Origin: JAPHTQ01 sp050288165
GTDB taxonomy: Bacteria > Pseudomonadota > Gammaproteobacteria > Thiohalomonadales > Thiohalomonadaceae
Assembly: GCA_050288165.1 (NCBI GenBank)
Contig: JBNKDG010000003.1
Span: forward strand, 1-64,000
Direction of reading: 5' to 3'
DNA: 64,000 bases
In this document: one piece after another, positions 25,574-34,441 of the stretch
Position numbering within the stretch: the stretch's first letter is position 1
Layout of the letters: each line of letters opens with the position of its first letter
Position numbers and translations under genes: made by a program
Notes under the pieces: model-generated
Databases searched by the model: none
Told to the model about the DNA's origin: nothing
What the model saw: only the letters and a program-made list of their open reading frames with translations

Positions 25574-27394
25574 TTATTCGCGTTTTTCAGCGGCGGCCTC
25601 CCGCATGCGGATCTGCTCCAGTTCGCGTATCAGTACGGCGCGGCGTTCCGGTTTCTCCGTCACCCGTAGCAGATGGGCATAAATGGAAGCGGCATCAGCC
25701 AGCATACCGCCTTCGGCCAGGGTGGATGCCGCCTTGTAACGTGCGGTTTGCGCCCAGGGGTCCATGCTTTCGTAGTCACTGAGAGTCGCGGAACGCAGGT
25801 AGAGTTGCGCCGCCTCGACGTAGTTTTTCTGCGCCAGACGGGAATCCCCCATCCAGAACAGCAGTTCACGTCGCAGTTCGATAGTGGGCACGATACGGTA
25901 CATCTCGTCGAGCAGTGCGTAGGCGTCGTCATGGGCACCGACGTTTTGCAGATCGAACAGTAACTGCAACAACTGATCACGCTGTTCCTTGCCCAGTGAA
26001 GGCACTGCCGGTAACAACTTGCGCAACAGCGAGACCGCCGCATGGTTGTCAGCGGCAAGGATGAATACCTTGGCTCGACGCAGCTGCCACGGGAACTTGG
26101 CGACGTCACCAGGCGGTTCCGGCAGGTGACGCATCAGGCGCGAGGCCGACTCCAGATCCCCTTCACGGATCGCCTGATCCACCAAGATATATCCCGGCCC
26201 AGGCGGCACCGGCGAGGTTTCATTGAAGTATTTACTGTTGAGGAAGAGCTGCCTGACCACGGCCATACCGTTGTCCATCTCCTGCATCATCTCGATCAAC
26301 TTCAGCGCCGACTTCTCACGGATGTCGAGGGCAAAGGCCTTATGCGCCAACAGGGCATAGAGTGAACGTTTGCCGACTGGATAACGTTTGTCGGTCTTCT
26401 CCGCCAGCTTGTACCACTTCATGTCATCGCCGATCAGCAACTGCTTGTCATTACCCTGGCGTTGGGCGTAGACCAGATAGCTGTCCCACAACATGTCGGG
26501 GGTCAGCGAGAAGAGTTCACGCCACTCTTCCAGCGGCGTCGGTTGGCGGAACCACTGTTCCAGGGCGATAACCGCAAAGGCCGGTTCGTCGGCGGAGAGT
26601 GCCGCCTCGGCCATAATGCCGTAGTGGATGTAACTCTCCAGCGAGGTATAACCGGTCAGTTTTTTCACCGTACGCAATTTGCGCAGAACTGTTTTGCTTT
26701 TCCCACCGCTCGAGCGCAGCGTTGCCAGCATCTGCAGCAGTTCAGTGGTGCGATCCTGCGGCATCGACTTCAACAGGGAGAGGGCTTCGGTCGGATGGTT
26801 GCTGGCCAATAACACCCGTGCCCGCGTCAACATCGCCTCGCTATTGCCATCGCCGTAATCCTGATGAAAACGCAGCATCGCCACGTAGGCATCTTCGGTG
26901 CGACCTTCGCGCAGGTAGCTCTGGATAACCAGTTGCCGCCACTCAGCGAGCTGTGCCGAATCGGCCTCCTTGTCCAGCCAGATCAGATCACGCAGCACCT
27001 GCCGCGCCGCCTGCGGACGATTGTCGAACACCAGCGCACGGGCGCGGCGGGTCATCGCCCAGATACGGAAATCGGCAGGTGCCTCGCTCGGCAAGGTGGC
27101 AAGATGCTGTTCCAGTACCGACCAGTCACCGCGCTGCTCCATGATGCGCACACGCATCCGCTCCCAGCGCAGCCATTTGGCCTGATCAGTAGCGAATTCA
27201 GGCTGCCCCTGTTGCAACAGGGAGAGCGCCAGTTGCGGCGCACCGCTCTTGGCCAGTTGCGCGATCTCTTTCAGATCCTCTTCGGCAGCAGCGCTGACCG
27301 AACAGACGGCAAACCATAAAGCGGCAAAAAGAAAACGGGCAGCACCCCGAGGGTGCTGCCCGTTTCGTATTGCGGTAGCGGTGTAGCGTGACAT
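25574..27394 (-). CDS. Secreted TPR-repeat protein of unknown function
   Basis: 606 residues from the ATG at 27394. It has a signal peptide (FLFAALWFAVCSVSAAAEE, cleavage near residue 35). The rest is almost all alpha-helical repeats of the TPR/Sel1 kind: paired helices rich in Ala, Leu and Arg such as DNRPQAARQVLRDLIWLDKE and NHPTEALSLLKSMP. It is probably a periplasmic or inner-membrane scaffold; no enzyme motif is seen. An in-frame TTG at 27415 is a possible longer start. A strong intrinsic terminator of the rplS operon (27333-27365) lies inside codons 10-20, so expression depends on readthrough or on a promoter very close to the start. It heads the TPR-ogt-xerD unit. Confidence 0.75.
   Translation of the reverse strand: MSRYTATAIRNGQHPRGAARFLFAALWFAVCSVSAAAEEDLKEIAQLAKSGAPQLALSLLQQGQPEFATDQAKWLRWERMRVRIMEQRGDWSVLEQHLATLPSEAPADFRIWAMTRRARALVFDNRPQAARQVLRDLIWLDKEADSAQLAEWRQLVIQSYLREGRTEDAYVAMLRFHQDYGDGNSEAMLTRARVLLASNHPTEALSLLKSMPQDRTTELLQMLATLRSSGGKSKTVLRKLRTVKKLTGYTSLESYIHYGIMAEAALSADEPAFAVIALEQWFRQPTPLEEWRELFSLTPDMLWDSYLVYAQRQGNDKQLLIGDDMKWYKLAEKTDKRYPVGKRSLYALLAHKAFALDIREKSALKLIEMMQEMDNGMAVVRQLFLNSKYFNETSPVPPGPGYILVDQAIREGDLESASRLMRHLPEPPGDVAKFPWQLRRAKVFILAADNHAAVSLLRKLLPAVPSLGKEQRDQLLQLLFDLQNVGAHDDAYALLDEMYRIVPTIELRRELLFWMGDSRLAQKNYVEAAQLYLRSATLSDYESMDPWAQTARYKAASTLAEGGMLADAASIYAHLLRVTEKPERRAVLIRELEQIRMREAAAEKRE
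27328..27365 (-). terminator. Intrinsic terminator of the rpsP-rimM-trmD-rplS operon, inside the TPR coding start
   Basis: AAACGGGCAGCACCC (27333-27347) pairs with GGGTGCTGCCCGTTT (27351-27365), a 15-bp perfect stem with a 3-base loop. On the minus strand it is followed by TTTTCTTTTT. It stands 65 bases after the rplS stop. It also encodes residues 10-20 of the next gene. Confidence 0.88.
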
Positions 27395-27429
27395 CCGCAG
27401 CAGGGCCAGGCGCAATGCCTGGGCGGGGC

Positions 27430-27777
27430 TCAGCCCAGCTTTTCCTTGATGCGTGCAGCCTTACCGGTACGACCGCGCAGGTAGTAGAGCTTGGCGCGAC
27501 GTACGTCGCCACGGCGCTTCACTTCGATGGAATCGATAGCCGGGCTGTAGGTCTGGAAAACGCGCTCTACACCTTCGCCGTGGGACATCTTGCGCACGGT
27601 GAAAGCAGAGTTCAGGCCACGATTACGGCGGGCAATGACCACACCTTCGAAGGCCTGCAGACGCTCGCGGTTGCCTTCCTTTACCTTTACCTGAACCACA
27701 ACGGTGTCACCGGGAGCAAAGTCCGGGACTTCGCGGCTCATCTGTTCCGCTTCAAGTTGTTCGATGATGTTGCTCAT
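27430..27777 (-). CDS. rplS: 50S ribosomal protein L19
   Basis: 115 residues, the family's full length. It has the L19 core FAPGDTVVVQVKVKEGNRERLQ, GVVIARRNRGLNSAFTVRK and RRGDVRRAKLYYLRGRTGKAARIKE. It sits at the 30S-50S interface. It is the last gene of the conserved rpsP-rimM-trmD-rplS operon, 36 bases after trmD, and is followed by a strong intrinsic terminator. Confidence 0.98.
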   Translation of the reverse strand: MSNIIEQLEAEQMSREVPDFAPGDTVVVQVKVKEGNRERLQAFEGVVIARRNRGLNSAFTVRKMSHGEGVERVFQTYSPAIDSIEVKRRGDVRRAKLYYLRGRTGKAARIKEKLG

Positions 27778-27813
27778 TGCCTAAACTCCAGAAAAAAGTC
27801 CGTCGATTATACA

Positions 27814-28557
27814 CTAAATCTGTTCATGTTCCTGAATGTATTCCTGCAACAGTTCCTGTTGCTCCCCATTCAGTTCCAACTTTTCCAGCAGCTCCGGGCG
27901 CCTTAACCAGGTTCGACCCAGTGCCTGCTTCATTCGCCAGCGGGCTATCACGGCGTGATCACCGCTCAGCAACACCTCAGGCACATTCAGTTCTTCGAAC
28001 TGCTCCGGCCGGGTGTAGTGCGGACAATCCAGCAGGCCATCGCTGAAGGAGTCCTGCTCCGCCGAGTCTTCGTGGCCCAGTGCACCCGGGATCAGTCTGG
28101 TCACCGTATCGATAACCACCATCGCGCCCAGCTCACCGCCACTCAGCACGTAATCGCCGATGGACCACTCTTCGTCCACCTCGGTCTCTATGAGGCGTTC
28201 ATCCACCCCTTCGTAACGACCGGCGATCAGCACCAGCTGTTCATGCTGTGCCAGCTCCCGTACGCCCTGCTGATCCAGCGGTCGCCCCTGTGGCGACAGA
28301 TAAATCACATGGCCCTTGCCGGGACCGGCCCTGCGCGCCTCGCGAATCGCCTCGCGCAGCGGTTCAATCTTCATCAACATACCCGGGCCGCCGCCATAGG
28401 GTCGGTCGTCCACGGTGCGATGGCGGTCGTGGGTGTAGTCCCGTGGGTTCCACAGGGCCAACTCCACCAGTCCCTTATCCATCGCCCGACCGGTAATGCC
28501 ATACTGGCTCACCGCTGCAAACATTTCCGGGAACAGAGTCACCACGTCGAAACGCAT
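27814..28557 (-). CDS. trmD: tRNA (guanine37-N1)-methyltransferase TrmD
   Basis: SPOUT-class enzyme that methylates G37 next to the anticodon, using SAM. It has 247 residues from the ATG at 28557 (MRFDVVTLFPEMF). Markers are RPYGGGPGML, the knot motifs IAGRYEGVDERLI and WSIGDYVLSGGELGAM, and the C-terminal RPEQFEELNVPEVLLSGDH. The ATG lies inside the end of rimM's stop region (rimM ends at 28560), giving near-coupled translation. Confidence 0.97.
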   Translation of the reverse strand: MRFDVVTLFPEMFAAVSQYGITGRAMDKGLVELALWNPRDYTHDRHRTVDDRPYGGGPGMLMKIEPLREAIREARRAGPGKGHVIYLSPQGRPLDQQGVRELAQHEQLVLIAGRYEGVDERLIETEVDEEWSIGDYVLSGGELGAMVVIDTVTRLIPGALGHEDSAEQDSFSDGLLDCPHYTRPEQFEELNVPEVLLSGDHAVIARWRMKQALGRTWLRRPELLEKLELNGEQQELLQEYIQEHEQI

Positions 28558-28559
28558 GG

Positions 28560-29072
28560 TCAGAACTCCGGGTCCCAATCGACCGTCATTTCACCCTTTT
28601 CCAGGTCGATGGCGGTCACAAACTGTTCCTGCACGAAGGGGATCAACCGTTCGGTCGTCCCATCGTTCACCACCAGCACGTCGTTGGCGCCGGTTTCCAG
28701 CAAGTGGTCAACCACGCCAAGCTCAACGCCGTCGAGGTTGCTCACCCGCAGGCCCTGCAGTTCGGCCCAGTAATACTCGCCCTTCTGCGCCCTGGGTAAC
28801 TGGCTGCGATGGATGGCAATCGTGCTCTCCATCAGCGCCGCCGCTGCGTCACGGTCATCACAACCATGAAGCTTGGCCACCACGCCTTTGCCCTGGGTAC
28901 GCCCTTCCTCAAGACGGGCCTCCACCCACTCCCCGTTACGCTGCAGGTACCAGGTGGAGTAACGCAAAATATTGTCGCGCGGCTGGGTATGGGAAAAGAC
29001 CTTGACCCAACCCCGCACACCGTAAAGGCCGGAAACCCGGCCCAATACGATATAGTCGTCCTGTTCTGTCAT
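28560..29072 (-). CDS. rimM: 16S rRNA processing protein RimM
   Basis: Assembly factor for the 30S head that binds S19. It has 170 residues from the ATG at 29072 (MTEQDDYIVLGRV). It has the N-terminal RimM barrel (GLYGVRGWVKVFSHT) and a C-terminal PRC barrel (GEYYWAELQGLRVSN, LIPFVQEQFV). It is preceded by rpsP and followed by trmD. The in-frame start further upstream (29108) is rejected because homology begins at MTEQDD. Confidence 0.96.
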   Translation of the reverse strand: MTEQDDYIVLGRVSGLYGVRGWVKVFSHTQPRDNILRYSTWYLQRNGEWVEARLEEGRTQGKGVVAKLHGCDDRDAAAALMESTIAIHRSQLPRAQKGEYYWAELQGLRVSNLDGVELGVVDHLLETGANDVLVVNDGTTERLIPFVQEQFVTAIDLEKGEMTVDWDPEF

Positions 29073-29123
29073 CGACGTCTCCAGCCCACCGGGGCAGGGA
29101 GGCCACAACAGTACATCACCTGA

Positions 29124-29363
29124 TTAGGCTTTCGCCTTGAGCAGGCTGGCAACGCGCTCAGATGCCTGGGCACCCTGAGCCAGCCAGTGATCGACACGCT
29201 CGCGATCGATGCGCAGACGCTCTTCATTACCGCGGGCAACCGGGTTGAAAAAGCCCAGGCGCTCGATGAAACGACCGTCACGACGATTACGGCTGTCGGT
29301 GACTACGATTTGATAAAAAGGGCGCTTTTTTGAGCCGCCACGTGACATACGGATGGTTACCAT
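29124..29363 (-). CDS. rpsP: 30S ribosomal protein S16
   Basis: 79 residues, full length. It begins MVTIRMSRGGSKKRPFYQIV, with the S16 signature, and continues DSRNRRDGRFIERLGFFNPVA. It is the first gene of the rpsP-rimM-trmD-rplS operon. The 288-base gap to ffh upstream contains the 144-bp repeat and presumably the operon promoter. Confidence 0.98.
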   Translation of the reverse strand: MVTIRMSRGGSKKRPFYQIVVTDSRNRRDGRFIERLGFFNPVARGNEERLRIDRERVDHWLAQGAQASERVASLLKAKA

Positions 29364-29510
29364 GCCGGAGATTTCCTCGTCTTCACAAACAAACGGGGCC
29401 GCCCTACGGCGACCCTCGGATTAGCAAGCCCGCGATTCTACGCCAAAACGGGGACAAAAAGAAACCCCGAAATCAGCTTTCTTTACGTGGGGATAGCCAA
29501 TATTGGCGGC

Positions 29511-29654
29511 TAGAAGCCTCTCAAAATAGGGCCTCGTGCCCGCAGACAAGGCGCGGGGCCAGCGAGGAGCGGAGTTTACCGGTAGTAAATGAGCACCGGA
29601 GCTGGCTGCGCAACGCAGTATCCGGGTACGAAGACCATTTTGAGACGGCTTCTA
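29511..29654. repeat. 144-bp hairpin-forming repeat, copy 1 (after ffh)
   Basis: The ends are inverted repeats: TAGAAGCC..TCTCAAAAT on the left and ATTTTGAGACGGCTTCTA on the right. The arms continue inward (CGTGCCC against GGGTACG), and the apex is GTTTACCGGTAGTAAAT. The central 38 bases are almost identical to copy 2 at 40125-40268. Its last bases supply the stop codon of ffh (TAG, 29652-29654 on the minus strand). It has no coding capacity. Confidence 0.88.
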
Positions 29655-31013
29655 GAAGGGCATGCCGCCCGGCGGAAATCCGCCTTTCAGCCCCCGCAGC
29701 ATCTTGGCCATGCCGCCACCCTTCATCTTCTTCATCATCTTCTGCATCTGGGTGAACTGCTTGAGCAGGCGGTTGACGTCCTGCACCTGGGTTCCGGAAC
29801 CGGCGGCAATACGCTTCTTGCGCGAGCCACGTATGATATCGGGACGCTGCCGCTCACCTGGGGTCATGGAGTTGATGATCGCCTCCAGACGCAGAAACTC
29901 CTTGTCGTTGACCTGGGATTTGACCGAATCCGGGATACTGCCCATCCCCGGCAGCTTGTCCATCAGCGAACCGATACCGCCAAGGCTCTGCATCTGGCGC
30001 AGCTGATCACGGAAATCCTCAAGGTCGAAGCCCTTGCCCTTCCTCAGCTTGTTGGCAAGCTGCTCGGCCTTTTTGTGGTCGACCTTCTGCTGCACCTCCT
30101 CCACCAGGGAGAGGACGTCGCCCATGTCGAGGATACGTGAGGCCAGACGATCAGGGTGGAACGGCTCCAGTGCGGTACTCTTCTCACCGACACCAAGGAA
30201 TTTGATCGGCTTGCCGGTGATCTGGCGCACCGAGAGCGCGGCACCGCCACGGGCATCACCATCGGTCTTGGTCAAGATCACCCCGGTCAGCGGCAGTGCC
30301 TCACCAAAAGCTTTGGCGGTATTGGCCGCGTCCTGGCCGGTCATACTGTCGACCACGAACAGGGTCTCGATCGGTTCGACCGCCTTATGCAGGCGCTGGA
30401 TCTCACCCATCATCTCTTCATCGATATGCAGACGGCCCGCGGTATCGAGCAGCAGCACATCGATATATTTCTTACGCGCCGCATCCACTGCAGCATTGGC
30501 GATATCAACCGGATCCTGGCCGCCGCTGCTGGGGAAAAACTCCACCCCGACCTCGTTCGCCAGGGTCTTCAGCTGATCGATCGCCGCCGGACGGTAGACG
30601 TCGGCACTCACCACCATCACCGACTTGTTCTTCTTCTCTTTCAACCAGCGGGCCAGTTTGGCGACACTGGTGGTCTTACCCGCACCCTGTAAGCCGGCCA
30701 TCAGGATCACTGCGGGTGGACGGGTGCTGAGGTTCAGCTCTTCATTGGCCTCGCCCATCAGGCTGACCAGTTCGTCGTTGACGATCTTGATCAGCGCCTG
30801 ACCGGGGGTGAGGCTCTCCAACACATCCTTGCCTACGGCTCGAGCTTTGACGTGGTCAATAAACTCGCGCACCACTGGCAGGGCGACGTCTGCCTCCAGC
30901 AGTGCCATGCGCACTTCGCGCAGGGTGTCCTTGATGTTTTCTTCGGTCAGGCGCGCAGTGCCACGCAGGTTACGCAGGGTCTGACCAAGACGGGATGTAA
31001 GACTTTCAAACAT
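29652..31013 (-). CDS. ffh: Signal recognition particle protein Ffh
   Basis: SRP54 GTPase that binds 4.5S RNA and targets membrane proteins. It has 453 residues. N and G domains show LMAGLQGAGKTTSVAKLA (P-loop), LLDTAGRLHIDEEMM and ILTKTDGDARGGAAL. The methionine-rich M domain ends with MQKMMKKMKGGGMAKMLRG. The stop codon is provided by the terminal repeat of the 144-bp element, so the last residues may have been altered by its arrival. An intrinsic terminator of the upstream phosphodiesterase lies just before its start. Confidence 0.98.
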   Translation of the reverse strand: MFESLTSRLGQTLRNLRGTARLTEENIKDTLREVRMALLEADVALPVVREFIDHVKARAVGKDVLESLTPGQALIKIVNDELVSLMGEANEELNLSTRPPAVILMAGLQGAGKTTSVAKLARWLKEKKNKSVMVVSADVYRPAAIDQLKTLANEVGVEFFPSSGGQDPVDIANAAVDAARKKYIDVLLLDTAGRLHIDEEMMGEIQRLHKAVEPIETLFVVDSMTGQDAANTAKAFGEALPLTGVILTKTDGDARGGAALSVRQITGKPIKFLGVGEKSTALEPFHPDRLASRILDMGDVLSLVEEVQQKVDHKKAEQLANKLRKGKGFDLEDFRDQLRQMQSLGGIGSLMDKLPGMGSIPDSVKSQVNDKEFLRLEAIINSMTPGERQRPDIIRGSRKKRIAAGSGTQVQDVNRLLKQFTQMQKMMKKMKGGGMAKMLRGLKGGFPPGGMPF

Positions 31014-31035
31014 GGCGACAGGGGGTCCTGAAAAT

Positions 31036-31058
31036 AAAAAAACCGTACAGGTACGGCT
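31036..31058 (-). terminator. Intrinsic terminator of the MBL phosphodiesterase gene
   Basis: On the minus strand CCGTACCTGTACGG (31043-31056) forms a short hairpin followed by seven T (31036-31042). It lies 25 bases after the stop of the gene at 31083-31850 and before the ffh start. Confidence 0.75.
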
Positions 31059-31082
31059 CTATGGCTGATTTGCGTCCGGCGA

Positions 31083-31850
31083 TTATAACTGCAAAAGCTG
31101 GCTGCCACTAAGGTGAGAGAGTGGTCGATCGGTGATCAGGCGACAGCACTCCTGGAAAATCATCTCCTCTTCGCCCGGTTTTGCGTGGGTCAGGTAGATG
31201 TGCGGATTATGCTTCAGCTTCTTCAGATCATCCGCCAGCAGTTGCGGGCAGTAGTGGCGAGACATCTCACACATGGCCTGCTCTGCATTGGAGAAGGCCG
31301 ACTCGACGATCAGGTGATCCAGCCGATCCAGTTCATTCAATCCCTGCCACAACGTGTCGTTGGTGGTGGTGTCGCCGCTGAAGGCAAAGACACCACCCGG
31401 GTACTCCACCACATAGGCCACGGTCGGTACCAAGTGGTTGACCGGGATCATGCTGAAGTGGAGATCACCAACGGTTTTTCGCTCGCCCGGCTTCATCGGT
31501 TCGTAAACCATCACCGGAAACTCTTCGCTGGGCAACACGGAGAAATTGGGCCAGATAATATCGTTGAAAATATGCTCCTGCAGCGCCTTGATGGTCTGGG
31601 GCAGACCATGAATCACCACAGGCTGTTGCAAACCATCGAAGACACTGTCGATCATCAATGGGATGGTATGGATATGATCCATATGGGAATGGGTCAGAAA
31701 GATGTGACGGATTTTCGCCAGCTCTTCCAGTTCCAGATCGGCAACACCACTACCGGCATCGATCAACACATCGTCCCCCAACAGGAACGATGTGGTACGA
31801 CGGCCGGAACCACCGATACCTCCGCTACAACCCAGTACCCTTAACTCCAT
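31083..31850 (-). CDS. MBL-fold hydrolase, probable class II 3',5'-cyclic-nucleotide phosphodiesterase
   Basis: 255 residues. The metallo-beta-lactamase fold has the metal-binding motif FLTHSHMDHIHTIPL, a later His (MIPVNHLVPTVAY), GVFAFSGDTTTNDTLW with the bridging Asp, and a C-terminal IYLTHAKPG. Asp-Ala/Ser-Gly-type glycines near the start (CSGGIGGSGRRTTSFLL) match class II cyclic-nucleotide phosphodiesterases (CpdP/PDE1-like). It would hydrolyse cAMP or a similar substrate; related folds also act on tRNA, so specificity is tentative. It is a single gene with its own terminator, divergent from the CcsA-like gene. Confidence 0.78.
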   Translation of the reverse strand: MELRVLGCSGGIGGSGRRTTSFLLGDDVLIDAGSGVADLELEELAKIRHIFLTHSHMDHIHTIPLMIDSVFDGLQQPVVIHGLPQTIKALQEHIFNDIIWPNFSVLPSEEFPVMVYEPMKPGERKTVGDLHFSMIPVNHLVPTVAYVVEYPGGVFAFSGDTTTNDTLWQGLNELDRLDHLIVESAFSNAEQAMCEMSRHYCPQLLADDLKKLKHNPHIYLTHAKPGEEEMIFQECCRLITDRPLSHLSGSQLLQL

Positions 31851-32159
31851 TCAGGAATCTCCAAACCCCATTCGGCAAATCATATAGTTATGCAGCCATT
31901 CCCGTGACGGCATCTGTACTAACGCCAAGCTCGCAAACCAGCGCCAGAACGTCAACAAGATAAACTCCCCGGCTCTTATATACATCAATATTTGAGGATA
32001 ATCTATTGTTAGATCAGCACTTATTCTCCGAAAGCAGTTTCCATTCACAGTTTTTACCACTCGATATACAACGCTCTACCACATATGGAGGATAAGCCTC
32101 TTCACCCACCCAGCGGCATGTGCGAACATTGCGCCCTGACAACATAAACTGGAAACAGC
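31851..32159. other. 309-bp divergent intergenic region
   Basis: Lies between the MBL phosphodiesterase (minus) and the CcsA-like gene (plus), and so must hold both promoters. It is AT-richer than its neighbours. I see no clear promoter consensus, riboswitch or repeat. A short minus-strand frame of 69 codons here lacks any recognisable domain. Confidence 0.4.
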
Positions 32160-32966
32160 ATGAAGGTCTTACTCCCTTTAATCGGTATCGTTTTCTACAG
32201 CAGCGCCACTTTTCTCCTGCTGCGCCGACTTGCCACAGGTTTCGAAGCGCCGTCCCGCCCCAAAAACCTGGCACTGGGGCTGGGAGGTATTGCTGCCCTG
32301 GCGCACATCATGCTGCTGGAACAACTGATCCTGAGCCCGCAGGGATTGAGCCTCAGCTTTTTTCATGTCGTCTCCCTGACCTGCTGGTTGGCCACGGTAC
32401 TGATACTTTTTTCCGCACTGAAGCATCCGCTGGAAAACCTCGGCATTGCGACAATGCCATTGAGTGCCATCGCCCTGTTGCTGCAAAGCTTCGGTGGCAC
32501 CGACACTGGCACACTGATCTCCGTCAGTTCGGGACTGAAAGCCCATATCCTGATTTCTATCTTCTCCTACAGCCTGCTTGGTATCGCGGCTCTACAGGCG
32601 CTGATGCTGGCTGTACAGAATCGCCACCTGCGCAACCGCCGTCCGGGTGGTTTTATCCGTGCCCTGCCACCGCTGGAGACCATGGAGCATTTGCTGTTCC
32701 GCATGATCGGACTGGGCTATATCCTCCTCAGCCTCTCTCTGCTGACCGGTGCCACCTATCTTGAGGACATCTTCGCCCAGCATCTGGTCCACAAAACAGT
32801 GCTTTCGGTTGTCGCTTGGGTAGTATTCGCCATCCTGCTATGGGGACGCTGGCGTCACGGCTGGCGTGGCAAGATCGCCGTACGCTGGACGCTGATGGGC
32901 TTTGTGGTGCTAATGCTGGCCTATTTCGGCAGCAAACTGGTGCTGGAACTGATCCTGCACCGCTAG
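32160..32966 (+). CDS. CcsA/YpjD-like inner-membrane protein, cytochrome c assembly family
   Basis: 268 residues with about eight transmembrane segments. It matches the cytochrome c assembly protein family in layout, including the conserved SFFHVVSLTCWLATVL segment and a long periplasmic loop before AHILISIFSYSLLGIAA. In gammaproteobacteria the YpjD branch usually lies divergent to ffh and upstream of a CorB-like gene, exactly as here. A role in haem handling is known only for distant CcsA relatives; for this branch it is unproven. It is followed 77 bases later by the CorB-like gene. Confidence 0.8.
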   Translation: MKVLLPLIGIVFYSSATFLLLRRLATGFEAPSRPKNLALGLGGIAALAHIMLLEQLILSPQGLSLSFFHVVSLTCWLATVLILFSALKHPLENLGIATMPLSAIALLLQSFGGTDTGTLISVSSGLKAHILISIFSYSLLGIAALQALMLAVQNRHLRNRRPGGFIRALPPLETMEHLLFRMIGLGYILLSLSLLTGATYLEDIFAQHLVHKTVLSVVAWVVFAILLWGRWRHGWRGKIAVRWTLMGFVVLMLAYFGSKLVLELILHR

Positions 32967-33043
32967 CCGCTTGCCCTTGACAGCGGCTCGCTGACTCCCT
33001 GTAATGACAGGTTCCAGTCCATAGCAAAGGTCTTATACCTTCC

Positions 33044-34339
33044 TTGTTAAACGATATTCCCTTATGGGTGCTGTTTACGGCCCTCGGTTTACTTGTCCTT
33101 GCCTCCGCCTTTTTCTCCGGTTCGGAAACCGGGCTGATCAGCCTTAACCGCTATCGCCTGCGTCACCTTGCCGATGCAAAAAATCCGGGGGCGCTGCGCG
33201 CCAGCGAACTGCTCAAACGTCCTGATCGTCTGATCGGCCTGATCCTGCTGGGCAACAACTTCGTCAACATCCTCGCCTCGGCTATCGCGACCATCATCGC
33301 CATTCGTCTGCTCGGCGGTGACGGCATTATGGTGGCCACCCTGCTGCTGACCGTGGTGATCCTGATCTTCGCCGAGATCACCCCGAAAACCCTGGCGGCG
33401 CTGCATCCGGAACGACTGGCCTTTCCCGCCACCCTGATCCTCAAACCATTGATGCGGATACTCTATCCGCTGGTGTGGCTGCTAAACACCATCCCCAATG
33501 CCATCCTCCGTATGATGGGACTGTCGCAGGAAGAGATGGATGTGCATGGTCTCAGCAGCGAAGAGTTACGCAGTGTGGTCAACGAAGCGGGCGCCATGAT
33601 CCCGCGGCGTCACCAGAAAATGCTGCTCAACATTCTCGATCTGGAAAAGGTCACCGTTGAGGACATCATGGTGCCGCGCAACGAGATCGTCGGCCTTGAT
33701 CTCGATGACAGCCAGGAGGATATCCTCAAGCAGATCAACACCAGCCAACACACCCGCCTGCCGGTCTACCGCGGCGATATCAGTAACGTGCTCGGTTTTG
33801 TTCACCTGCGTAACGTGTTATCGCTACGAGGAAAAGAGGGGCTGGATCTGGACCGCCTACAGAGCGTGGTACGCGAAACCTACTTCATCCCGGAAGGCAC
33901 ACCGCTGAATACCCAGCTACTCAACTTCCAGAAGCAGCGTCGACGCATCGGCCTGGTAGTCGACGAGTATGGCGATATTCAGGGACTGGTCACCCTCGAC
34001 GATATCCTCGAAGAGATCGTCGGCGAATTCACTACCGACCCGGCCGCCGCCAGCTCCAAGGATATCTATCCGCAGCCCGACGGCACCTTCCTGGTCGACG
34101 GCAGCGCCAATATCCGCGAACTGAACCGAATCATGCAGTGGGATCTACCCACCGATGGCGCAAAAACCCTCAACGGAATGATTACCGAGTACCTGGAAAC
34201 CATCCCGGAAGTTGGCACCAGTCTGCTGCTTTCCGGTTATCCTATCGAGGTGGTGCAAACCAGCAGCAGTTCGGTTAAAACTGTTCGCATCGACCCGTCC
34301 TACAGGCAACGTACCGACACGAACGCCAATCCGCTTTAA
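33044..34339 (+). CDS. CorB/YfjD-like membrane protein (DUF21-CBS-CorC_HlyC)
   Basis: 431 residues: an N-terminal DUF21/CNNM domain with four membrane segments (residues 5-150, including GSETGLISLNRYRLRHL and FAEITPKTLAA). A CBS pair follows (VEDIMVPRNEIVGLDLD, LVVDEYGDIQGLVTLDDILE), then a C-terminal CorC_HlyC domain. Relatives transport or regulate Mg2+ and Co2+. The start is TTG, inferred because the family N-terminus begins there; AAAGG lies somewhat far upstream. It may be co-transcribed with the CcsA-like gene, as is common in this class. Confidence 0.88.
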   Translation: MLNDIPLWVLFTALGLLVLASAFFSGSETGLISLNRYRLRHLADAKNPGALRASELLKRPDRLIGLILLGNNFVNILASAIATIIAIRLLGGDGIMVATLLLTVVILIFAEITPKTLAALHPERLAFPATLILKPLMRILYPLVWLLNTIPNAILRMMGLSQEEMDVHGLSSEELRSVVNEAGAMIPRRHQKMLLNILDLEKVTVEDIMVPRNEIVGLDLDDSQEDILKQINTSQHTRLPVYRGDISNVLGFVHLRNVLSLRGKEGLDLDRLQSVVRETYFIPEGTPLNTQLLNFQKQRRRIGLVVDEYGDIQGLVTLDDILEEIVGEFTTDPAAASSKDIYPQPDGTFLVDGSANIRELNRIMQWDLPTDGAKTLNGMITEYLETIPEVGTSLLLSGYPIEVVQTSSSSVKTVRIDPSYRQRTDTNANPL

Positions 34340-34441
34340 TAAACAGCCACATCTTATGGAAATAATTGAAGAAATCCTGTACAACAGTGCCCTAACGCTG
34401 ACTACACTTATTTGCAATTCTGAATCACTTGGGGCCTGAAT

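Noticed and set aside
31851..32060. 69-codon minus-strand frame upstream of the MBL phosphodiesterase
   Set aside because: No domain, poor ribosome-binding site, and it occupies the divergent promoter region.
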